Assembly (NCBI GenBank): GCA_900239685.1
Contig: OENT01000013.1
Coordinates: 62,001 to 126,000, forward strand
Source: Rotaria macrura
Taxonomy: Eukaryota; Rotifera; Eurotatoria; Philodinida; Philodinidae
Length of the DNA stretch: 64,000 bases
Direction: 5' to 3'
Part shown: piece by piece, positions 10,901-23,000 of the stretch
How the letters are laid out: every line of letters begins with the position of its first letter
Numbering within the stretch: the first letter of the stretch is position 1
Program-made: the position numbers and the translations under genes
Notes under the pieces: model-generated
Told to the model about the DNA's origin: nothing
The model's database searches: none
Seen by the model: the letters and a program-made list of their open reading frames with translations, nothing else

Positions 10901-13900
10901 AAACTGGCTTTCAAACGATCGTTTTCAACTCATCAATATGTACAAAGCATAATAGGTCGAAAAAATCGTATTTATTTTGTGATAGTCAATAAGAATGGAA
11001 AAGAGGGATTACATATCAATCTAAGGATTATTTTGCCTCGTGAAGCCACATTCAATTTATTTTATGATCCAACAATTATTTTATCCATTATCTTGATATT
11101 TCTAACTGTTGGATATAAAGTCTATTTCATTTAAGACCGAGAACATGTTATCGAAAAAAATAGATTAAAACTATTTCGAAATTTTTTTCTAATTTCTAGA
11201 GTTGTTTTCTTTCGCATAGAGATTCATGAAAGTGATAATGAGACCGAAACTAGAAAACAAACCTTAGGAACCTTTCAATAAGAAATGTTGCTGAAAACAT
11301 TCATAAAACCGATATACTTAAAAATTATCAGCATCCAATAAAATTGCGAGACCAATCTGAAAGAATGTTTCATAAGGGTGCGTGATCCATCTTGAAGGTT
11401 TGAGACATCATTTCTTCCTCGATATCATTTTTATTGATTATAATACTTATCGTTACTTTTCTTTTACCCATTATTGACATGAGTAGATTAATAACTTCTT
11501 GAATTTATGAGCTCGAGGGATCAATATAAGAATATTTTACTATGAAGACTGCTTCACAACAACATTTTTCACATGGAAATATTTATGAGACAAATCATAC
11601 TCGTACTGTTAGATTAACCTGTATCTATAAGAACACTTTAAAAAGAACCCCATGGAAATCATGATCGTGAAACATAGGCAAAAATACAGATGCAATTAAT
11701 ATCATCTAAAATTTTGATATGCTGAGTTTACTGAATTTGTCACGTAGTAAATCATGAATAGCAACCAATCGAGATTACTTAGTTGTTTTTCTCTGAAGCA
11801 ATATCATGTCATTCGCAACAATGAAAAATAAAAATTTTCCAGAGAGAAATGAATCGTCTGTCTAATTCGTTTTTTCAGTCTCGAGCATCAAAACGAGTAA
11901 CATTCTCTTCTTTCTAGTGTAATCATCATTATTATTAGCTGTTCCATCTGATAGCTATTGACATTCAAAAGTGCCATGTATTATTATGGTAAGAAAATGA
12001 TATTATTGTTGGCAAATGACATAAACCAAAAGGAACAAAGAAAAAAGGATGGGATGGAGTAGCTTGCCATAGACATTGCTAGATTTTGTTTCCTATAACA
12101 AATAAGCGATGATGGTCCTATTATAATCTGTCATTCGTCAAGCTCGATAGCATATTCTGCCTATCAACGTATCGTAAATGAATCGACTCTTAAAACAGAA
12201 CATGTGATGATGTTTTTGGCTTTGTTACTCAAAAGAGAAAGAAAAAAGCTTCCTCAAATAGCATCATTTACAAAAGTATTCATAACTCAGAGAGCGTATT
12301 TTGAAGTATTTTATTGAGAAATTCATTAACAAGTAACGTAGAAGTAGTTGATTCACTCGAAACATGTCCAATTCAAGTTGACGATTACATTATTATGAAT
12401 TATTACCGTATGTACGGAACGAAAAACTCGAGAGATGATTGTTTTATAGAGTTGTGTTTTCTTTTCAATTAAATACACTGATGAATGATACGATTTTGTT
12501 AATTTAATTGGAGTTCTCTCATGAATATGTTCACTAGCCATGGAAGTAGATCTATGCATGAAAAAAGAAAAGTTCGACGTATGAAAACAGTTCTTGTTCG
12601 ATGATTATTTTCAGCTCTTTCTATCGTATGTTAATTAGTTTAGGGATTTATCTTATCGTATGATAATTTTTTTTCCATCTTTAGAAACTTTACTGAATTT
12701 GTAATTTATCATAAGACTTAAAGTGAAATCCGATATGAACCAAGAATCTATTTCGGCAAGTAACAAATTGATATCAACACTAGTATTTATAAGCATACTG
12801 TTAAGGATCATGGCTATAGTAATTTTATTCTCATTCATGTGGCTTGTTTTTCTGTGGATATATGTCGGTTGATTAGTAAAACAAACGAGTCTCTGTGTTG
12901 CTCGACTGATTACAAAAGCATACTGTCATCTGATCTTTTAGCATCCATTATTTACGTACATTTAGATCTTGTCAGTGGGAATAGATTGAAACATATTGAC
13001 TAAAACGACAAAGTTTTATTGTTCCTGGCGAATATTTGTAATTATAGTAACATGAATCTAAAATTTTAACGAATCTTTTTACTTCTTTGATAGAATGATC
13101 ATCGAATGAGGAATAAGATATTTATACGATATAATTATAAGTCTCTTGGTACAAAAGACGTTGGATTTCTGATGTCATTCGTTATCTGAAAAACAAAAAT
13201 ATTTGAGAGTACAAATTTTCTTCTGTTTATAACTAGATTTAGATTATAAGCTATGTCACTATGATCGCTTAGAATTATCCTAAGTCATCAAAGTTTGTGT
13301 AGAGATGCCGTGATGTTTCACGCAGACTGATTTTCTATGGGATCTCATTAACATAAACAAAAGGATACCGAAATATTTTAGTTATTCACTAGAACTAATG
13401 AAAGAATGAAAAAAAAAGAAAAGCATGACTACAGAGAATCCTGCCGAAGTTTTTAAATATCTTCATAATATATGATTTTCATGTAAGATTCTTATTATTT
13501 CTGTCAACTTATACTTTCAACTAGTAGTTATTCTATAATTTTCCAAAAGCTTCTAGCTGGTTTTTTTCTAATTGATAACAACAAATGATAATTTTCTATT
13601 GTATATCAACATTCATCTGCCTGCCATAGTTTTGCGGTTCAATAAATTTATTAAATGAAATGTTTTTGAAGTAGAGTGTTTGAAAATCTCCTTTCTTGTT
13701 GTTATTGCTGTTGATTTTATCTAATACCAGAGCAATCACCATGATTCATTTAACATCATGATGCCCCCAATAGATAGGATTGGTTCATGCTAGTTTATCT
13801 CTTCTTATCAACAATTTTCTAGTTGAACACTCACGAGTTAGGAGAAAAAGAAACTATTCATTTATATCTTCAATACTGAAGAAATATCGAACATTTGCGT

Positions 13901-15792
13901 CTTTTTCTGATCGATCATAATATAAATTTGACGCTCACATGGGTAAAGAATCACAGTAAGAATTTACGGCAGAAAATTCGAAATATAATCGCACAATTTA
14001 TGAATACGAAAAGTTATTTTGTCTTTAATAAATTCTAAGGTTGCATTTGTTTAGTACTTATATTAATCTTTTCTCATCAATAAAGCACTTAGAATAATAA
14101 ACAGTTTGTAACATTGACATAAAAAAAAGGAGTTCGAAGATAAATTTCTTCAAGTCATTAGTATCTATCGCTTTGCGTGACTTGAACTTTGTCCTTTTAA
14201 AAATTCAGTACCATATTAATTAACATCCTAGCAAGTGTAATAGAATTTTCTCTTTGGAAAAATGTTCCTATACTTTTCATTGAAACCGAATATGTTTGAT
14301 TTCTGTTGTGAAGTAAAATTCATTAATCTCTTTTTATATCGTATCATAAATAGCATGAATAGGAAATAGTTCAAGCAAGAATAAAACTCATGCATTATCT
14401 TAAGCTATCCTATCATTTTTTGCTTAGTCAAGCATGAATTAAAATTGTACTCAATGTGTTTTTATGAGACAGATATTGTATTTATATATTTTTTCTATTT
14501 CATGTGTATTTCGAATTTGATTCAGTAAAACTCGAACATATGAATCTCCTAAAGATTTCTTAATCGACTTACTTGAATCAATATTCCTATGAAATGTGGA
14601 CTCACTGACAACAGAAACTTCTAATTAGTCTATGCTATTTTTTTTTCTTGTTCGATGAAATGTTGTCATTGAATGAAAATAGATCTTGTCAGCATCAGTT
14701 TCATTGATATAGAAATTCAATCTTCATGTATTGCTAATTATGACGCATTATTTTTGAATGCTTGTCTGATTCATACAATACTATCAATTATTAACATATA
14801 CATATGCCCAACTTTATTCCTACTATTGACAAAAACAATCCCACAGAATTTCTCATGCAAGAGAAAGACGTGTGTCATAACATAAACAAATAACATCAGT
14901 TTTATTCATATGCCAAGAGAAAAAAACTAAATAGATTAAGTCTAGAAAACAATATTTAAGACAAAATTTTATTCAATACCCATTGCACCTGAAGTCATAT
15001 AACACATGTAATACAAGGGAACGATTAGAAAAAAGAGAGATAATTCATCCCACGAATCAATCATAAAATCAATACTGTATCATTCATCATAACTACGGAT
15101 ATACATTGAACGCACTGTCTCTCGTCGATTTTTCTTTATCTTGCATATTTATCATCACGTTACAAACATAGAAGACATTTGTCCAAATTAGATATCGTTG
15201 TATTAGGGAGTAAAAGGGCATGTTGTATGTGCATCATTATTTATCGTTTACGTTTGTACGTATATGATTTTTTGTGAGCGTAAAATGAGTATCGTCGTCA
15301 TTTGCTCGAACAGAGTTTGATAGTGTCGACGACTGTCTACCAACAATAATTATTATAGAAGGCTTTTTTCTTTCGAGCATAAATTATTATTTCATGACAG
15401 GATTGAAAAGTAAGGAGAATTCGATCAATAATACTTGTCTTTTTTTCTTAACTCACAGAGGCACAAGATATTTTTACGACTACTGAGAATATCGGATTTC
15501 ATTCATCGCGGTATACATATACGAAAATCTGCACGTAGCTCATGATCTATATCTACTAGAGTTAATTCGCATGTCACCAGGAAGTTAATATGACATGTCA
15601 GTTTATATCTCAACGGAAAAAAAGGGAAAGAAGCGAAGATTTTTTAATTTTCTTTTACAGATTATTGACATTATCAAAGAATACTTTTTATGCTTACTGT
15701 AGAAACTTAGAAAAGAGAAACAGCCATTTTGTTTCGATGCCGCTAGCAAAAAAAAAAGAGGAACCCATAAAAATGGCGGTATGATGTTTTTT
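7942..15792. other. Long gene-free stretch
   Basis: About 7.8 kb of AT-rich DNA without a recognisable gene. Several frames of 60-117 codons exist, the longest at 10781-11134 (117 codons, hydrophobic C-terminal end). Lengths of this order are expected by chance at this base composition, and none shows a family motif or splice structure I trust. Short TA runs occur near 8709, 9231 and 10018. Confidence 0.45.
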
Positions 15793-15990
15793 GATGAAAG
15801 AAAAAATCCAAGAGGGGGAGAGAGCGAGGGGGAGAGAAGCAGGGAGCAAAGAACAGAGAAAATGGAAGGAAAAAGAAAATAACAGGAGACTACAGCGTTT
15901 GATGTAACGCGTACTTATGGATGAAGGAGAGAAATAGTGAAGGAAAATGTGCTAGTAGATCAGAGAGATGAAGAAAAAAATACAACTCGA
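15793..15990 (+). repeat. Purine-rich (GA-rich) tract
   Basis: The plus strand is almost all purine, with GAGAGAG, GAGGGGGAGAG and AAGGAAAAAGAAAA blocks. It lies about 450-640 bp before the ABHD13-like start codon. It could be simple low-complexity DNA or part of the promoter region of that gene (GAGA-type or triplex-forming sequence). Nothing in the sequence decides this. Confidence 0.6.
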
Positions 15991-16391
15991 TCATAGAGAG
16001 TTACAAGATGAGTAGTAGGTCATTTATTGATATTACAGAAACAACAGTGTATTCGTGCTGTGTTCATCTATCATGTTTTATATCAATGTTGGTTATTTGT
16101 ACAGTTTATGATCTGTTATTCTTTCGCCAGTCGTTCTTCGCACATAACGTTGGACTTCTTGCAGTTAATTGAAATTAATAGTGACTGTTCTGTATTTATT
16201 TACCAGACGAGAATATACGATGATATTTTTCTTTTCTATGGTGTTAGTTAAGATGAAATTATTGCATAGCTCAGTCAGATAAGAAAACGTGACTACAATA
16301 AATAGTTTGCTTAAGTGACTCAAACGAAAAATAAGAAAGGATTTGTACTCACCACACTTTTATGTATTTCTATTTTTCAGATTTGCTTAAT

Positions 16392-16410
16392 TATATATAT
16401 ATATATATAT
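16392..16410. repeat. (TA)n microsatellite
   Basis: A short alternating AT run about 20 bp before the start codon of the hydrolase gene, probably within its 5' leader. Confidence 0.7.
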
Positions 16411-16429
16411 TGATAGATATTTGCTAATT

Positions 16430-17968
16430 ATGGGAAACTCTTTGCCACAGATAAATGTTCAACGATCGGTAAGAGCAACTACAGCTACATCAGAATATTC
16501 GATGATGAAAAAATCAACTAGCTTACGAGATTACACTCGCAGTACATCATTAATTACTAGTTGCGTCAGTAATAATAATACTCGAAGAAATATTTCAAGG
16601 TCAAACACAATCGCACCAACTGATGCCGAAATAATTGATATTCGCGCGTTACGTTGTGAAAAATCAATGACAAATACAGATGATGGTGAAAAGAAGTTAT
16701 TGAAACAACTTGACTATATTCATTCATGCGTAAGAAAAGATAAAGGCTTATTTGGTAAGTAATGCAATTATTGAAAAAGGAAAAGAACAACCAAAATCAT
16801 AATCCTTGTTTTTATTAAATAAACAGGAATGATGACGGAAAATTTACAAAATAAACATATTTTTTCAAATGATGAACCGGAAAACGCGCACACATTAGAG
16901 CAAGCACCAGACGATTACAATATGGATTATGAATCAATTTATTTAAAAACACCTGATGGAGAATTTATACATTCATATTGGATCTATCAAATGAGTGATA
17001 TAAATTCAACAATGACAGTATTATATTTACATGGTGCAGGTGGAAATATTTCACATCGACTTGAAGTTCTACGACTTTTCTATGAAAATCTTCATTGCAA
17101 TATTTTAATCATTGATTATCGAGGTTAGTTGAAAACTAACATAACTGATAAAAGTATGTCTTGAGGCTGGTAGGGTCGGATATAGGACGGCGATGTCTTC
17201 GAAAGCTAGTCAAACCTTTTACTGAAGTTGATCTGACTTTTTTCCGCAGTGAAGGGAGAACAGACTGAAGAGGAAATCGGCGTAAGGACGATCAATTATT
17301 TTTCTCCTGGATACTATCATGTGGAAAAAATACGAAATGAAGTTCTGCAGAAAAGAAAGCCTCAAGAATTTCAATGTGAGTCTGCTTCCAATATTTCTGG
17401 TTATTTCTTTCTTGTAGGCTTTGGTAAAAGTTCTGGTTCTCCAACTGAACTTGGTCTTTATATTGATACTCAGACAGCATATGATTATTTAATATATAAA
17501 CGAAAGATATTACCGGAAAATATTGTTGTTGTTGGTACAAGTCTTGGCGCATCTGTTGCTATTCAACTTGTTAGTGATTCATTAAATCATGTCAAAGTGG
17601 CTATATTTGAAAATCCTTTTATATCTGTTCCTGAAATAGCGAAATATTTTCTAACATATGCTAAAAGTGTTATTGGTATAACAAAATCTGTTGGCTTTAT
17701 TTATTTATTTGACTCATTGTCAAAAGTACGTCGTATAGAATGTCCGTGTATTTATTTGACTGGTCTACTCGATCCAATTATTCCACCGTGGATGTCAAAC
17801 ACATTGTATAATGAAACACGTTCATCAAGTAAACGTCAGTTATTTGAATATCCATTCGGTAAACATAATGATTTACCCATCATGAAAGATTATTTTGAAA
17901 ACATACAAACATTTCTTGATGAATTATCAACAAAAAAGCCTGAAACGGAACAATCGGTGCTGAGATAA
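16430..17968 (+). CDS. Alpha/beta-hydrolase, ABHD13-like
   Basis: A predicted serine hydrolase of unknown substrate. I assign three exons: 16430-16754, 16827-17123 and 17418-17968 (390 residues). The hydrolase domain starts in exon 2 with the oxyanion-region LHGAGGNISHR and IDYRGFGKSSGSP, the latter spanning the second intron. The nucleophile elbow GTSLGA has Ser249. The acid is Asp326 in GLLDPIIPP and the base His357 in GKHND, so the catalytic triad is complete. The segment order and HGxxGNIxHR/YRGFGKS wording match animal ABHD13. Unlike vertebrate ABHD13, no N-terminal membrane anchor is seen. Instead the first ~150 residues are Ser/Thr/Arg-rich and begin MGNSLPQ, which may allow N-myristoylation. 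The second intron is long (294 bp) and stays open in one frame, but including it would break the conserved DYRGFGKS motif. A TA microsatellite and AATAAA follow the stop. Confidence 0.88.
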
Positions 17969-17988
17969 TCATTTTATTCTACTGTTGT

Positions 17989-18011
17989 TATATATATATA
18001 TATATATACAA

Positions 18012-18052
<41 letters not shown>

Positions 18053-18060
18053 TATATGTA
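17989..18060. repeat. (TA)n microsatellite
   Basis: About 70 bp of mostly TATATA repeats, broken by short CAAATT and CATA interruptions, in the 3' region of the hydrolase gene. Confidence 0.9.
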
Positions 18061-18135
18061 TTTGTTTATACATATCAACAGATATATATGTCAATAACCG
18101 TTTTCGAATTCTTTTTTTTTGTAAAAAATATAAAG

Positions 18136-18141
18136 AATAAA
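18136..18141 (+). terminator. Polyadenylation signal of the hydrolase gene
   Basis: AATAAA about 170 bp after the stop codon, the first canonical signal downstream. Confidence 0.5.
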
Positions 18142-20079
18142 CATTCGTGCCTCATTGTTTCGCAACATGTATTGAATTGAAAGAAATTTACATATATTCT
18201 TGTTTTAAAATTCTATCATAATTTTAAAATGTATTCAAAGTTCCTTCCTAAATGGTTTAATCAAATATTTACAGTATGCTTGAATAGTAATTGAAATGAA
18301 GACATCATACTAAGTGACATTAGAGATATAATAAGACTGAAGATCACGATACAGTCTCTCAAGTGCGAGCAGACAAAAAGAATCACTTGCATATGCCGGG
18401 AAAATCAACTTGCAGGATTCGATCTCGAACTTTGCACAAATAAAATTTTTGATGAAATAATTTTCTTATCTCCTGTTTCCACTCATCTATTGTCTTCTTT
18501 TCTCGGATCATGAATATTCGAAAGGATATTAGGTCTGAAAGTAAATTTTACTCCGATATTTACATCTTCAAAATGTAGATATTCCTAATACTTATATTGT
18601 TATAGTTCACTCTCATGTCAAAGAGAATTTTGTTGATATAAAAAAGTGTTGACGTTGTAACCTAATATTGAATTTCTGATGTAACTTTAAATGTTTTATT
18701 TGTAAATCCAGTAGTATTTATTTTCTAGAAAACGTACGCTTAAAATAACAAGCAGGTGTAAATGTTCCCTCGGAATTATGACTCCCACACAGAGGCTTCA
18801 CTTGTGTTTGGCAATGAGATTGAGACTTTTTTTGATGTGTGAGTTGAAAGTCTTCATCCTAGAAATTTTCATTCTTAAAACACTATGAGGACAAGTGTTA
18901 ACTGACAAATGTGTTCTTAATTTACGCATAACTATTCAAATTGATGTAGTTGGAAAATGCTATTTATGTACTGATTAATTTTATTGACTACGCAGTTGAT
19001 GAGTTCCTTTTTTTTTGTATTTGAAAAGAGACAATCGTGTCAGACATCGTAACGTCGTTTTTTTTAGACTAATTGGGTTATTTTCAAAAACGTGTTTCTT
19101 TCCTTTGTAAAACTTCTAATTTGTGCATTCTAATCTTTAACTGTTTGAAAAAATTCTCAAGCTCCGAGTTACAATCTAATGATAATTTAGCCTGTAGAAG
19201 AATAGAATTTTTCTTCGAAGAAACTATATAAATTACCATACTACAGGTAATCATGGCTTCGTTCTCAATCCAGTCTTACGTACATTAAATTATTTCATTT
19301 TACTGGATGTTTAAACAATAAAATTGATCGGACGTCATCAATTGAAATTTTTCAATATCTAATTAGCTAATTGTATCTGAACTAAAGATGAATGAACGAG
19401 TAATGAATTTCAGTTTATTTGTGTTCTTTTCTCTTCATAAGTAAATATAGACCTCACATTCGCTTTCAGTCATGATTGATTCTTACATGCAAACATTAAA
19501 AGCAGCAATTAGATATCACTTCTTATAATTAAGTTCAAAACAAAATGCATCTTGTGATGAAACACACGTTCACTTTATAGAGACGACTTTTTATCAACTA
19601 TTTTCAAATCGATTGACGAGAATTAGGAAACAAATACTATAGAATCTTCATCATACTGACGTTTGTTGTTATTTCTTGATAAAAACCATGTTGATATCGA
19701 TTTTATTGGCATTTGTGTTGGTAAATCAACATATAGTAGCCATATATCTATATATTGCAGAGACAGAAAAAAATAAAAAGATGTGAGGACTAACTAGTCT
19801 ATTAGAAAAACGATGCTTTATCTTTGCAGTATCGAAATCCCTTAAATGTTCTTGTTTTTCATGTAATTACTCAATATTTCATCAGGTTTTAGGTAAATGT
19901 CGCCAAACCAGTTTCATCATTACTTTCACCATTCATTTGTTTTTCTCTCAACACAAATACCTTCAATGCCATGTGATCATACATTAGAAACCGATTTATT
20001 ACATCACCTTCATTCTCCTTTCAACAAATATAAAACTCGGTATTTATTTGCGTCTACTGTTTATGATAATTAAGTAAAT
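18142..20079. other. Intergenic stretch
   Basis: AT-rich DNA between the hydrolase and glycyl-tRNA synthetase genes; no gene or repeat was recognised. Confidence 0.4.
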
Positions 20080-23000
20080 ATGTGCGAGGAAAAACTCATT
20101 GATCGTTTGGAAATGGAAAGTTTACTAAAACGAAGATTCTTTTATGACCAATCCTTTTCAATATACGGTGGTGTCAATGGTCTATATGACTACGGTCCAG
20201 TTGGTTGTGCTATTAAAACAAATATTATTAATCTATGGCGTCGACATTTTATTCTTGAAGATCAAATGCTTGAAATCGATTGTTCTATCTTAACACCTGA
20301 GATCGTACTAAAGTAGAACTGTTCTTAAATATCTATGACAAGCAATTTGTTTCTTCTGCCTACATAGGGCGTCGGGTCATGTTGATCGATTTGCAGATTT
20401 CATGTTGAAAGATATTCAAACAGGTACATGCTTTCGAGCAGATCATCTAATTGAAGGTAAATGTTGCGTTCTATTTTCATGAAAGAAATCATGTTTCTTT
20501 CATCGACTAGATTACCTGAAAAAGTTACTTGATGCAGAAGATATTTCATCTGAAAAAAAACATCAAATTAACAAAATATTACCTCAGGCAATTGTGAACG
20601 ATCGATTCATAGATACTCTAATGACTTCTATATTTAGATTGGCAATATGAATGCGACTGACATGAAGACACTGATAGAAAACTACAATATAAAATCACCT
20701 CAAACTAATAATGATCTTTCAGACCCTACTGCTTTAAATTTAATGTTTTCAACGTCCATCGGTTCAACTGGTCAAACGAAAGGGTTAGTTTGATACTAAA
20801 TAATGCATATTTGGAAAATAGACGTGTATTATTATACAATTAGCTATTTGCGACCGGAAACTGCTCAAGGTATGTTTGTTAATTTCAAAAGATTATTAGA
20901 ATTCAATCAAGGTCGATTACCATTTGCGGCTGTTCAAATTGGTAATTCTTTTCGAAATGAAATTTCACCACGATCAGGTTTACTTCGTGTTCGGTAAGTC
21001 TTTTCTTAAATCTATATCTGATGCCAGTTTTAATTATCACGACATCCTTGTTTCATACTGTACTCTTATTCTGACTTTTTAGAGCAGAAAAAATGAAGAT
21101 AGGTAGTTTTCTGTGATGAACAATAGCTTGATACCTTATCAATTTTCTCACAGGGTTTTGAACGTATCTTAAAATTGTAAAATATTTTATGACATTGACA
21201 CACAAGATTTATTGCAAGTTTTTGTAATGTTTTGTTGAAGAAGGCACTTTTAAGCAAATACACATTTTCTAACATGGAATACACTGCTCGTAGAAACCAT
21301 TCGAGATTCATTCAACGGACAAGAACATACATGATACTCAGCCATGCTGAAGATTTTAGTTCGATTCTCTATGGTTTTAATTGATCGATCAAATAGAGAA
21401 CAGTTAAAGAAAGACAAGCTTAACACTTATTCAATGGTCAACAAGTAAATTTATAATAAAGCATCATTGAACAAGTTTTGTTCGGAATTGATTAGAATAC
21501 ATTTTGTAATCGTCTTCTATTAACACATATGAGGCTTTCTAATGAAATAATTAAGAAAAATGTTAGTAATATCATGACTAAAAAAATATGCGGCTTTGCC
21601 ACTGATGCTGATCACAAGACCTTTTCATTAAACTCCAAAATTTGTCTCTGAATGTATCGAGATGATTGAGACGAGTTTTTATTCTAGAATTTAATGTTCG
21701 ATTTGTATGAGTATAGCAACCAAATACTTTCACTGTTACATAATAATAGTCGTACGTTTATGCTGTCGATGATAAATAATGAATAAAAAAACGTTTTGCT
21801 ACTCGATAGATTCATACATAAGTTTCAATAATAAATTACATTGAATTCCCCTATCGAGATATACTAAGAAAAAAAAGTATACGATAACTTCAAATATTGA
21901 TTTTTATACAAAATTAATATTGCCGTTTTTTTTGGCTTACACACATAGTTTATGTAACAAATTCAAAAAGTGATTTTGATGGATCACGTTGTTTTTGAGA
22001 AGATCTAAGAAAATTTTCGTTTGCACAATAGTTTTTCTAGTCGAGAGTTTATAGAAAACTCATCGCCTGATTTCTAAGTAATCAAAATTAACTAACATCA
22101 ATCGATGATTTATGTATATTTGGCAATAAGACACAATCAAACGTAACAATATTTAATCGCACGAAAATTATTCATACGAATAGAAAAGGCAGTTGAAAAG
22201 TCAAAAGTATTGAAGAAAGAAACAGAACACTGGTAGAACTGACTAGGACATGTATTCACGTAGAAGTGAGCTTAATGCTCGCATTAGCGAGTTAATATAG
22301 TTGGTAGTATGGTGTAATTAAAGATTCGACGAAGTATTATCTAGGCAGGCGACAACTTCCACACATGTATCACTGATTGCCAACGGCAATTTGTCATTAT
22401 GTGTTAGAGCTAGAATACACAAAATCAATAATTCAATAAAAGTGATATTGATGGAGTGGATGGAGTCTAGCAGCAGCAAATAGACAACAAGCATACGAGA
22501 AGGATGATAAAGTTATGATTTTTTTAAAACTGCATAGCAAAAAATTGAACTAAATCTAGAAATGGTATGTATCAAAGAACAGTACTCATCATCGATAATG
22601 AACTAACTTTAGTTTTCTATGAAGATTGATTGATGTGTGATTCAAACTAGTAGTTTTTCTTTTGTCATTTTCCACACGAAAACTTGATCAACAAAACCTT
22701 TGAATTTCAGTCAAAATTCAAGTAATTCAATTAATGAAAGCTAGAAAAAGTTCGGCGATATGTTCTATTAAAAGTATTACATACTTTGTCATCTGTTTTG
22801 ATCAAAATGGACTTCCTCTTCTTGGTCTCGATGCACTGTGATACAACATAGGGAATGTTCAAGAGATCGTGACTTCTCGTCATATTACGAAACTTTGATT
22901 TTTGCTTGGATTCTTTTAGGAAACCATTCGCTGTGTTCAATTCACTACATAGACTGAGTATACAGAGAGGAAAATACGGAAGGAAATAGTAATTACAGTT

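Noticed and set aside
10781-11134. 117-codon plus-strand frame with a hydrophobic end
   Set aside because: The length is within chance for this base composition, no family motif is present, and no splice partners were found.
17249-17417. Open extension that would add intron 2 of the hydrolase gene to the protein
   Set aside because: It interrupts the conserved DYRGFGKS motif. Splicing GTTAGT..TGTAG restores the motif exactly.
18395-18440. Possible tRNA B-box (GGATTCGATCTCG)
   Set aside because: No A-box at the right distance and no cloverleaf could be folded.
20585-20600. GC-AG intron in glycyl-tRNA synthetase
   Set aside because: CAG|GCAATT would keep the frame, but the GT donor six bases later also fits and is the more usual type. 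Left as an alternative.
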